Source of the DNA: Thermomucor indicae-seudaticae
Lineage: Eukaryota; Mucoromycota; Mucoromycetes; Mucorales; Lichtheimiaceae
Direction: 5' to 3'
Length of the DNA: 64,000 bases
Assembly: GCA_000787465.1 (NCBI GenBank)
Contig: JSYX01000063.1
Location: forward strand, 26,979-90,978
The notes below the pieces were generated by a model. The model saw only the letters and a program-made list of their open reading frames with translations, did no database searches and had not been told where the DNA came from. Below, piece after piece: positions 34,842-45,300 of the stretch. The first letter of the stretch is position 1, and every line of letters begins with the position of its first letter. Both the position numbers and the translations under genes were made by a program.

Positions 34842-36860
34842 TTACTCGTTTAGTCGTCGAGTGATGTCGTCCAAGTTCAATCCAAGGAAGTAAGAGATAA
34901 AGTCACCAATGTCAGTGTTCTCGTGGCTTCCTTGCAGTAATTCGGCACGAGCTCCGTATGCATATAAATTCACGTCAACAGCAGTATGGCCGTGCGTCGT
35001 CCACTATAGAGGGACGGATTCTTGAGTCCCGGTCCCGTTTGCTACAGTAGTCGTGGTAACTTACCCCAATCAGAGCACGGCGACTGACCATCTCTGCCAG
35101 AATATTCTCGAGATCGGTTATATCCTTCTTTTCAGGCGACCAGTCCAGAATTCGATCGATTTCTTCTTTGGTAGCATCCGTGATTCCTAATCCTTCAGTA
35201 ATAATCACTTTTCGCAGGAAATCAGCGCTGGCAGTGTTAACCTTCCTCGCTTCATTCCAAGCACGAGCAAGCACTTCTGAAGAGTTACGGACGCGGCTTA
35301 TCACTTCCGGGTTCCTATGCCGCTCACTGTAAGCAAATACATGTAAGACTGGCACCACATCTTTCCATCTAGGTTACCATTTATATTCGGGATAATCTTC
35401 AGTGACTTGTCTACCCAAAGTAAATCCTCCCGTTTCATGGTCGCTAGTGGCAATAACAATTGTGTTTGGATGCTCTGCAACAAAGTCCAAGACTACCTGT
35501 GCCGCGTTGTGATATTCCAAAATGTCATAAATATGAGCAGCTGGATCATTCCTGCACCGAGAAAAAAAAACTGTCAAACGCCAAGTGTAACAGAGGCCAG
35601 CAATAAGTGTATCTTACGTGTGAGCAGCCATGTCAATTCTGCTTCCCTCAATCATTAAGAAGAAACCCTTGTCATTGTCACGAGAATGCTTCTCCAAGAT
35701 ATCCAGTGCTTTTCTGGTCATCTCACTCAAGGAAGGCTGATGAACAGGATCACGGTCGATTTCATAGGACATGTGCTGACAGCAAAAATAAAAAACATCA
35801 GTTTCTTTAGCACAGTATCTGCAAACATATGCAAGGCGGAAACTTACGCTTGGAGCAAACAGAGACATGAGAGGTAATGGATCATCTGCCTGAATAGCAT
35901 CAAATTCTTCACGCGAGTTCTTGACATGCCATCCGAACTTCTCTTGTGCTTCGGCAAACAAGTCACGATCGTCTGCGCGGCAACCGCCCTCTGTCTTGTT
36001 GCTCAGGAACTGACAAGCACCGCCACCAAACATGAGATCCACTGTGCGTCCAAGAGGATTGTAACCGATTTGTTGCTCAGCAATCTTATTTTCCTTGTCG
36101 CGCCAGTCAACGTGAGCGGAAAATGCCCCAGGCGTTGCGTGTGTGATACGAGAAGTTGCCACAAGGCCAGTGAACATGCCATGGTGTAGCTTGGCTGATT
36201 CAAGCACCGTTCCGCAGGGCATTTTCTGAGGGTCCACTAAGACGCTCTGAGTCAGCTAATAGGGATGGGAATACCACCAATCTATCATTTATAGTCACGC
36301 ACCGCCAATAGCTCCATTGTATGACTTTAATCCACAAGCAAAGGCAGTTGCTCCGGCTGCGCTATCGGTCACTAGGCTAGACGAGCTTTGCGTCCGGCTA
36401 TGACCCTTGTGAATATAGTCCAATGGAAGAAGGTCTCTCGGAGGACGGTTATCGCGCCAACCAATGTATTGTCTTGCAAATGTCTCCGAAGCAGGTCCAA
36501 AGCCGTCGCTAATCATCATGATAACGCTTGGTTTGCGTGGCGGCGCTAATTCCAGACCGTGAGCATCATGGGAGAACGCCATTGCCACCGCACCCCCAAC
36601 GCTGTAGATATTTACGAATGTCACGGCGAGTCGTGAAAACAACGATAGTGGACACCGCGCCAATGACGACTATGAAGCCAGCGATCGCCCATAGGATTCT
36701 GCGGAACTTTACACGCTGCAAGATTGCGAATAAGTATATAACAAGTGATATATAAAGCCTTAACAAGAGTATATACCGCTGGTGGAATAGCGTTTGGTAT
36801 TTGCCTGTCGTCCTCGGGGTCGGACGGTATGGCACTATAGTTTGTCTTGTTAGTAGACAT
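34842..36860 (-). CDS. Vacuolar-type alkaline phosphatase (Pho8-like)
   Basis: A repressible alkaline phosphatase anchored by an N-terminal membrane helix. The start MSTNKTNYSAIPSDPEDDRQ leads, after an intron, to RVKFRRILWAIAGFIVVIGA (signal anchor). An intron of 70 bases (36615-36546) joins FTTRRDI to PPPRKPSVIMMISDGFGPAS. The nucleophile Ser is in VTDSAAGATAFACGLKSYNG. Zinc and magnesium ligands appear in DKGFFLMIEGSRIDMAAHT and TIVIATSDHETGGFTLGR, and the last ligand His in THGHTAVDVNLYAYGARAE. The order and spacing are those of yeast Pho8. The protein has about 540 residues and ends IGDFISYFLGLNL then NE. Several introns are 50-80 bases. Confidence 0.94.
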
Positions 36861-36977
36861 CCCCGTTGTAACGCAGAAAAAGGGATCGGGAAAATGCGAA
36901 ACGCGTTTCGGCGTCTTAGCAAGCAGACCTGCAAAAAGTCCGCCTACGATCTCAAAGCATACAGGTTTATTCCTACA

Positions 36978-37080
36978 AACTCGCACAAGGAAAAGGCAGA
37001 TTTTGCATAAAGAATATATAAAATTGGACTGGTAATTTGCACAAATAAAAGGTGCATTTTGCATAAAGAATATATAACAT
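36978..37080. repeat. Two-unit tandem repeat, about 56 bp
   Basis: The sequence TTTTGCATAAAGAATATATA occurs at 37001 and again at 37057. The preceding stretches (CTCGCACAAGGAAAAGGCAG and TTTGCACAAATAAAAGGTGC) are also related, so the unit is about 56 bp. It is AT-rich, non-coding, and lies just upstream of the alkaline phosphatase gene. Confidence 0.7.
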
Positions 37081-37643
37081 TTGCAGAAAGTTGGAATGGT
37101 GATTGATGCATGGAGCAACTTTGGTCAGCACCGTTGTCACGCTCAAAGACGTTCATAGTTCTTACCTGTAGACCCCGAAGGGGCAGCCCTGGGGTCATTC
37201 GTCAGGACTATTTTTTACCCACTATCCCTCCCCCGCCGAATTATTAGCACCGCTGTCGGGCCCCCTCAACATCCCACGAAGGGCACCCGGAATGAAGAAG
37301 GGGAAAAGCCTAAAAGATACCATGCCTTAATCAGAAAACAAAGTCATTCATATGACAGGATAATCAAGAAGTTACCATCAAGAAATCTTTACCGTGAACT
37401 CGCTACCTGTGCGGTATGTTGTCATGCCACCACGCTATGTATTACTTTGCCATGCGTTCGTTTCACATATTTGCAAGAGGCAGGTGTCTGGAATGGACGA
37501 GATGGACAGCGAAAGGTTCGTCGTTCCTAGCAGATCTTGTATCGAAGATAGATGAGGATCCAGAACGCGCAGTAGCTCGATAATATAGACCTTGCAGGAG
37601 CTTGACTTCGACTTGATGCCTTTCAACTCTTTGACTTTGAAGA

Positions 37644-37937
37644 ATGAAGAAAAGGAATTGCGCTCTGCGCACACGCTTGTGTTTATGCCTTATATTGGTT
37701 GGTGGTGTGATATCAACTGATCAGAATTGCGTGAGCTATGACAATTCGTCTGACGTAAAGCATAATCATCATGCGCTGCGTAAGACGATAAGGCGCATCA
37801 TGACGTACGTCGAACGACGGGAATTGCATTCTTCAATGATCGGATCCTGGAGAAGCCTGGAGCCTCCAGAATTGCGAGTCGTTCATTATATTGGGAAACC
37901 ATGCCACGCCACCCCTAGTCGTCCTAAATCCTGCTAA
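37644..37937 (+). CDS. Possible small secreted protein
   Basis: This open frame of 97 residues starts MKKRNCALRTRLCLCLILVG, a basic start followed by a hydrophobic core that would serve as a signal peptide, with VGGVIST before a polar mature part. The mature region has a few cysteines (QNCVSY, GKPCHA, final Cys) and many basic residues. No family is recognised. The signal could be coincidental, and the frame sits in a gene-poor repeat-bearing region, so this is weak. Confidence 0.25.
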   Translation: MKKRNCALRTRLCLCLILVGGVISTDQNCVSYDNSSDVKHNHHALRKTIRRIMTYVERRELHSSMIGSWRSLEPPELRVVHYIGKPCHATPSRPKSC

Positions 37938-38217
37938 CCAAACGAATCCGGACGAGCTGTATACGGCAATTGCCCGTTACAGACGTCAGCGGGGGTAAAT
38001 ATCCATCATTAAGTGTGGATGAAACCAATTTCTGAAACCACTGTTTGCTTATTCGACTTGTGCGTCATGGAAAAGACAAAAGCTTTCTGGTGATTCTGCC
38101 GAAGTGAGGTTTTTGCACACTCGAATTTGTCTTGTGCAACGCGAGTTGGTTCAAAGCTCCATCTGATGAACGAAGAGGTTTATTAATGGCTGTGAGCGCG
38201 TCGCTCTAGCGCGGTCT

Positions 38218-38460
38218 GGAAAGAAGAAGGGAGAATGAAAAACGCGTCATGCGGGAAGGGAAAAAAGTGGTGGCAAGAGAAGTACCCTAAAGGAAAAAAC
38301 TGAAAGTGAGAAAAGAGAAGAGAAAATGTAGGGCCTATGCACACAGGAAGCAAGGAGAAAGATATTCAAAGGACAGAAAGAAATAAAGGAAAGAGATAGT
38401 AATGTCTATGGCGACAAAAGAAAATGATGAGGTCTGAGAAGAAGAAGGGGTGACAGATGG
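38218..38460 (+). other. Purine-rich strand-asymmetric tract
   Basis: The plus strand is strongly biased to A and G (runs such as GGAAGGGAAAAAAGTGG and GAGAAAAGAGAAGAGAAAA). It sits directly 3' of the minus-strand LINE tail. It may be the element's 3' untranslated region, or a low-complexity tract of its own. Confidence 0.4.
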
Positions 38461-38822
38461 CGGTTGAGTCTGCGGAGGGGCGGATCAAGCCAGAGAAGGA
38501 AGCTGGTTCGGCGGGAAGGTCTAGCGGGAAGGGGGTCTGATTGGAAATCGCCTTCTTGGCGGCAGAGGTCGTTTACAGTGAGGAGGAGGTCGCAAAGCCT
38601 TGGCCAGGTAGCCTTCCAGTAATTGCGTACGTTCTCGCTTTTAGGCGGTGATTTTGGGAGCTTATTTAGGACCCTGAGTCGAGCGTGGGCCTGGAGACAG
38701 AGTATCGCATGTTGGCGACTAAACTGAGCACCTGTCTGGCAGTGGCAGCAGTTCCATGGTTTTGCACTGGGCATCCAGCCAAGCCTCCAACGTAGACAGC
38801 GACTTCGTTCGTAGCGGGTCAT
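38406..38822 (-). mobile_element. LINE-type retroelement, C-terminal tail of ORF2 (truncated)
   Basis: The minus-strand frame starts MTRYERSRCLRWRLGWMPSA and continues with WNCCHCQTGAQFSRQHAILC and ENVRNYWKATWPRLCDLL. From general knowledge, Mucorales LINE reverse transcriptases end with a similar block: an ERSRC-x-RWRLGWLP motif, a Cys/His knuckle with SR-x-H-x3-C, and a W-x-RWP-x-C segment. No reverse transcriptase core lies upstream (38823-39108), so this is a 5'-truncated copy, the usual state of LINE insertions. The last 40 or so residues are low-complexity and probably not original coding sequence. Confidence 0.55.
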
Positions 38823-39108
38823 GGGGATCCAAACGACCGGATCAACGCCAAGGGTGGGTCGGCAGGCACGGCATGGAAATCATCCAAGCGGAGTGCTCGT
38901 ATTTTCCGTTTCAGGGTCTGGTTATTCGCGGCTGCGGCAATCGAGTCTCCGCAGACCTCCAGGGAAAATCCGGTAATCACCTTCTCAGCATGATTCCCTT
39001 CCGCGGCCTCACCACAGCCCCTTTCTCCAATATATCAGTCACAAAAAGGTTCTTTTAATTAGAGAGAACCTGCGTCAATCTGTTACTCCTTTCTTCGCTT
39101 CGTCCATC

Positions 39109-40028
39109 ATGAAACGCTTTTTCCGAAAAGACAAGTCCTCGTCGTCCTCGCCACAATCTGTTGTGAATGCCTGGGAAAGCACAGAAGAAACAACGCCACA
39201 GGCGGTGGTGGTGTCTGAAAAGACAGAAATCACAGGACCTTCCCGTGAACAGACCCCAGTGATGATGAATGGCGACAAGCAAGACAATAGTGATAATGAA
39301 AATCCTCAGTCGTCCGTCCCAGAAGTTGGGCCTGCTTCGACAAGCATTGAAATGCCTCCCGCAACACCAGAGAAGAAGAAGCACAAACCAAGCAAAGCTA
39401 GACTAGCTTTTCGTTTCTGGCAGGTTTTGGCTGCAGTGGGTGCCTTTGGCTTTCAAGTGGGAGCAACACCTGTGAGTTGGAGTTTTCTGATCCGTCCGTG
39501 TCACATGCTTTTTCTAACTGGAGCAAGCACAGTATTCGGGACACCAGATCCCTTTTTCAAGGGTGGGCCTTCTGTACTACGTCTACGCGATCTGCTGGCT
39601 GTCTTTTCTCTGGTCTCTGTTTATGATTCACGTTTATCTGACGCGAAGATTCGGTCACGGAGGAAAGGTAAAGCGCCCTGTGTCCTTTTTGATGGACGCA
39701 TTTCTGGCGGCTCTGTTTGGCGTCGGTTCGTTCTATGAAATTGCAATGTACAAGTGTCCGCCTGGATATTATGATGGATGGTTTGTGCATAAGAAGGAAG
39801 GAGAGAAATTTTGACGTTTCCTTTACTTATCGACCGCCATGCTAGGTGCAACTTTTTCAACACTGGTATCTTCTTTGCTGTATCACTTTTCGCGACGTAC
39901 GTTATACATGCATTGTAAGTACCTAATACTGTTTAGATGGAGACCTTGCATACACTTTTTCTGATCCGCTGCATAGATGGGATGTATTCGGCGGCATGTC
40001 TTGCATTCGCCGTAAAGAAGACGATTAG
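39109..40028 (+). CDS. Four-segment membrane protein with disordered N-terminus
   Basis: Four exons join in phase: the first ends GFQVGATP, the second starts YSGHQIPFFKGG and ends CPPGYYDG, then WCNFFNTGIFFAVSLFATYV and the final exon WDVFGGMSCIRRKEDD. The protein has about 240 residues. The first 100 are Ser/Thr/Glu-rich and start MKRFFRKDKSSSSSPQS. Hydrophobic segments are RFWQVLAAVGAFGFQVG, LYYVYAICWLSFLWSLFM, SFLMDAFLAALFGVGSFY and IFFAVSLFATYVI. This four-helix layout with short loops is like MARVEL-domain proteins of fungal plasma membranes, but sequence similarity to a named family is not established. The C-terminal CIRRKEDD may be cytosolic. Confidence 0.82.
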
Positions 40029-40863
40029 TTGTTCACCAATTTATCACTCTTAATCGCCTAATGACTGCAGTATTGTCCGAGTTCGTGTATTTCTATTTAT
40101 CTATATGGACTTAATCTTTACTTATTCGTAATGTATCAATATAATCAATCATATCGTACTTTGTCCGAGTGATGTCGTTCTGAAAGCATCGAGCATAACA
40201 CATTTCCCCTGGATCTGAGATAATGCCGTGCCTGTCTTACGTGACACACCAGGCAGTAACATAATAACATTTGATGCCGACGCCGGTTGCCAAATTACAG
40301 TTAATAGCCGAGACATTGTCACATGTGCCATTGCTCTCAAGTGCCTTCAAGGAACATCTAGCTATTTTTTGTTGTCATCGCGATCCGACAAGTCTTAGCA
40401 TCTCGTCCACTTACCTCGTCTTGTGCTTTTTTCATAGTGAGTAATAAATGTATCTGCATGATGGACAACGGCGTTCGTACCCGCGATTCGGATATTCTTA
40501 ATTTACTGGCAAACCTTGGATCTTGGGTATAAAACGGCATGAAATAGCAATTCTAACATGAGTTCCTGGGTTGCGTGCCTAACGGCATAAGGGCATACAG
40601 TCAATCATCAAGGAATAAAATCATCGAGGTTGCTTCTCATTTAACGACTGAACGCGGACAGCCATCTTGCGTCACGTATCTGCGAGGCCGTGAAATATCC
40701 TTGACGTTTGTTGATATGTACATTCGAACTTGTGATATGTATGAGCCCGGAATTGGGGCTGATTTTCGGTGTGACTCCCATTGTACTGAACAGTACAGTA
40801 GCAGACACGTATGAGGGGAGCTTCTCAGTGAATTCTACAAGTCGTTTCCACCTACTAACAATC
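40029..40863. other. Intergenic region upstream of SKI8
   Basis: 835 bases with no recognisable gene. Short frames at 40149-40340 (-), 40575-40814 (+) and 40641-40919 (-) lack features. The SKI8 promoter must lie at the right end. Confidence 0.4.
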
Positions 40864-42234
40864 ATGGTATGCACGCCACCCTTTTTCTCGCAGCCACCAC
40901 AACGACAGAGCTTCTTCAACAGGGACCTTTTTATTTATAGCCAACAAACTACATTCACACAGTTGTTAATGAGGAGGGTATGCAACATATTTAGACAGAT
41001 CGCCGAAAAAAGAAGTTGAAATGACGCGTCTCCCTCTCTTTCTCATCAGCACACGGAGACGCTATATGGAGTGTTAGCTGGAGCAAAAAGAACAATTATG
41101 TCGTGACAGGAGGAGTAGATCATTTAGTCAAGATCTGGTAAATGATACACGTTTGTGCATCTTGGAGCTTGCATCGCTTACAACCGGAAGAAAAACAAAA
41201 GGGACGGCACCACGGGCGAAATGGAGTATGAGCTTGAGGGCCATACACTCGGCATTATCAGTGTGGACGTTACCCAAGACGGCACACGTATGTTCATACG
41301 CAAGACACTTATCCTGACTTCATGCTGACAGTTTGCCGGAAAAAAAGGGGCAGCATCGACGTCAATCGATTCAACCATCTGCATTTGGGATCTAGAGAAC
41401 CAGGGAGCACTTATTAAAAAGATCCAAGCGGATCCAGTCGAAGCTTGGAAGGCACGCTTTAGCCCAGATGCTCAATATCTCGCAACTGGATCTCATAACG
41501 GATACATCAACTTATATTCTACCGAGACTGGTGACAAGACAACAGAGTTTGCAACAAAAGACAAGTTCACTATGAGTATCGCCTATGTAAGTTAAATGAT
41601 CTGGTTTGGTTTTGGGGAATATCCTGTTAACTCATAAACCCCCACATAGAGCCCGGACGGCAAATACGTTGCCGGAGGTGCAGAAGATGGCGCGATTTAC
41701 ATATTCAATGTAGAAACGAATCAGCTGGCTCATACATTATCAGGTACTACTATGATAACAAGCAGTTCTCTCTTAAAGATAACGGACTGGTCTGATACTA
41801 CTATAGGGCATGCATTGGCTGTACGCAGTCTGTCGTTTGCTCCAGATGGCCGAACGCTCATCAGCGGCTGTGATGATAGAAGCATTCATGTTTATGATGT
41901 AGAACACGGTCAATTGGCTTCGGTCCTGAATGGACATGGAAACTGGGTATTATCAGTAGCAGCCAATCCAGATATCAGCAAGCAACAGTTAGCAAGCGGT
42001 TCTGCTGACAACAAGATTAAAATATGGGACTTGGGTATGCGAGCTGTCCTTGACACTCAAGAAGTCCATGATGAACCGGTACGTCTTCGTCCCTGCTCTA
42101 GTTTTGCCCGCTATACTTATTAACCGTCCTCGAGGAAGGTCTGGGACATAGCATGGAACCCAGAAGGAACAAAGCTTGTATCAGTATCTGAAGATCAATC
42201 AATTAGATGGTTCGCAAGTAGTGGATCGGCATAA
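40864..42234 (+). CDS. SKI8: WD40 protein Ski8 (Ski complex / Paf1-associated)
   Basis: Ski8 is a WD40 subunit of the cytoplasmic Ski complex (3'-5' mRNA decay); its animal homologue WDR61 also joins Paf1C. The protein starts [20 protein letters not shown] if the first coding exon consists only of ATG (40864-40866) before a 74-base intron, which is the only way I found to give an in-frame Met. Repeats include [130 protein letters not shown] and [20 protein letters not shown]. That is a seven-bladed propeller. The end reads [10 protein letters not shown]. Length is about 315 residues. Confidence 0.92.
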
Positions 42235-42381
42235 TCACAATATAATGTGCAACAACTTTATTACAGCAACAAAATGGAGAAGAGTGATTGAGGAAATTCG
42301 TTAATGAAATGAGGTTGAGAGACGTGGAATATAGGGAAGTTTTTAACGGGCGAGCAAGGGTTATCATTTCGGAGGATATCA

Positions 42382-45300
42382 TCAGTTTTCTTCTCCTGCA
42401 AGCAGTTTTCGAGCGATCGCTTCCATGGTGTTTCGCTTTTCTTCAGAGTTTATATCACTCGACCAGCCAGTGGATGGTGATTCAAGCCAAGAGCGCCATT
42501 TGGACGAGCCATCTTGGTTTGTTGGTGCTTTTGATAGTGGTGGTCGAATAAAAACATCTTCGGAGCCGATGATATAGTACATGTGATAACTGTCTTGTGA
42601 AATTTTATACTGCAACCTTGACCGGACATAGATCTTGTTCAAGTGTCGATTATGCGGTTTCCAATTTCTAACATTGCGCCAGTTAGGAAAACGAGGCTGG
42701 CTTACTTTGCCGGCAAACCTTACCGAGTTAAAAAGGTTGGTTTCATTTTTGATCTGTCTATGCCGGCAGTTTCACTTCCCCAGTCCATATAGCTCGCGAC
42801 ATAATTTTCGTAGTGATCTTGAGGTGTAGGCTCAAGCATATCATCGTCCTTATCGAGCAACTGAATTGACATCCGATGAGTCTCCGTATCCTAACAAAAG
42901 GAAGATTAGCCGTCATACATAACATCGCCTTGTTTTAGACAACTCACAAAGTTAATCTTGTATAGGTTTTCTTCTGAACCCATAGTCTCTTCCACCCGCA
43001 AACGGTAAACTGACTGGATCCTGGGACACGTTGAATCTAGATTCTGGTCACTGCGGAAAAGCTCAACCAGCTCAACCGACTTTTCATCAAGTGTGACCAC
43101 TTGTATCTAATACGCGGTTTGTTAGTCGGTAAATTACGTTTGGTACCACTTCTTCTCGACTAACCTGCTTGATGACAGAATGAATAAGCTTGTCAATTGT
43201 AAAAAGGACATGTGCTTCGGTCACAAAAATATAGCGTGTTTTCTCTTCAAACATCGTTTGGTCCAATTCACCGTCAAAGAATCTGTCAATTAGATCCAAG
43301 AGAGCCTGATAATAGCCTTTCGATAAATCGATATCTGTATAACATTTTCAGAGATTAGTTGCATCATACAATAGCACACTCCATTAACTTGGTACCCACC
43401 ATCAAATCGGTTGCTATAAAGGCCCAATTCTCGTGCGACTTTGTTGGACTTTTTGCCTTTGTATTTTGGATCCGCTCGCATAGCAGCATCAAGCTGCTTC
43501 ATCTTTAGCAATCGCTCATAGACCAACTGTATGCACCAAGTTAGCTACGGTGACGTTAATAGGAAAAATAATCAAACAGGACAAGTACCTGGTACAGCCG
43601 GAAGAAGCAATAGAATGCTGTGTTACAGAAGAAACTGTACACTGTTCGTTTATGCATCCCGGGAGCGGTGGCTGCAGCTGCAGCTGCGAAAAGTCGATTG
43701 CCTTCTTGACCATCTGACTCAGCAGCGTTCGATGGTGACCTTGATCGGTCTGTGTTGTGATTTGAATCGATCGTGGCCCCGTTATCGGCATCCATATCCG
43801 AAGTAAACTTCGTCTGTTCATCCCCAGAAATGTCCTCTTTCTTGATTGAGCGTTCCTCATCACCGTTTGCGTAAGGATCTCCACTGTCGTTTGTGACATC
43901 CACATCCATATCTACGTCCATATTATCATTTTCCTCAACATCTGCATCGTCATTGTCTTCAGGTACGGGTGTTTCTGAAAGGTCGCGTGATGCTAATGGT
44001 GATTTTGTCCCTGTTTCATAGCTGTTGACGGTATCATTATCATCACCTGTTGTTTGCTTGCTGTTCTTTGTCAAGACGTCCCGCAATAGATCTGCCGAAC
44101 CATCCGCTTCGTCAGCCCGGTGACGACCGTTCCGACGGCGCACACCTGCTGAAGGCGATCGGCTACGATCTCTTGGTGATCGCCCGAGTTCAGCTTCAGA
44201 GTAGTCCGTGTTGACAGAGTGACTTTCATCCTCCTCATCCATCGAGTGTTCGTCTCCTTCGTCAGACTCGACGTTCAGACCTTCTGGAACAACATCATCC
44301 ACATGGAAGAACAGAGGAATAAAGATGCGTACAAAGGTTCGAATCTTAGCACGGTCGTTGCTGCTGAACCCATTTTGTTTCTCAATATACGAGAAGATTA
44401 TTCTGGTGATATCCTTGAATATTTCTGGATCGTCAAAGGAGAACAGAAGCGGATACTGCGTATTCTTGTTGGATCCTTTCCCTCCTTCTTGAGCGCGACT
44501 CTCTTCGTGCAGTGTTTCGATTTCGGCCACAAGAGATTTCACTGCCATTGCCTTCCGGTCGTTGCTCTTGAAAGTCAGCCCTTGGTAATCAAGCGCTCGG
44601 TAAAAGTTTTTAGCGTCCATCTCTCTCCACACTTTGTTCCATTCGTGCTAATTAACGCAACAATCTTTAGATATTGCAGACCGCAGCTTTACCCACTGCA
44701 ATCAATCTTACCTGTGCCTTTCGCCATTCTTGGTCCTTCTGAATGAGTCGTTTCAAAAGGATCGGCACTACACGCGCAGGGTTGTTGTACAACATCTCGA
44801 TGATTTCTTTTCCTCTCTCCTCTTCATACACCTTCTTGATGATGCGTTCATAGATGGTCACGGATTGACCGCCCAAACCAGGCTCCAGGCGAAAATTTGC
44901 TTTCTCTTCTGGTGTCATCTGCTCCAACCGTTTGGCAATCGGTTCCAGCAACGCGATGGCGTTAAGATTGGCGTCAATGTTAAGATCATAGTCATATCTT
45001 TCTTCCTCGCAACGATGCATAGCCTCCTCATACTGATTCTTCTTTGAAGCGACGAAACCACTGTCCTCGCTAGCCCAGATAGGGTGCGATACGTATTCAT
45101 CATTGAGGACTTCCCAGCATAGCTGGTCTCGTCCAGAACACGGTTGGTTTTGCCACTATAGCATTATTCAAAAACAGAGTCGTTAAACCTATGGAATCCC
45201 TTTTGCAGCCTATCTGTCAAACTTACCTCTTTAGAAACCAGTCGATAGCTTGGGCTGCTTTCCACAGTTTTGCAGTGATTCAAGTCAGGTTTTGGAATGG

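Larger units (their letters stand above)
36861..39108. other. Gene-poor region with tandem repeat, small secreted ORF and LINE tail
   Basis: About 2.2 kb between the alkaline phosphatase start and the next membrane-protein gene. It contains a two-unit tandem repeat (about 36978-37080), a GACCCC..GGGGTC palindrome near 37171-37195, the possible secreted ORF at 37644, a purine-rich tract (about 38218-38460) and a LINE tail. No other gene was seen. Confidence 0.5.

Noticed and set aside
36546..36663. Apparent frame break in the alkaline phosphatase between FTTRRDI and the PPPRKPSV region
   Set aside because: A 70-base GT..AG intron (36615-36546) with a phase-1 donor joins the two frames cleanly, so no frameshift is needed.
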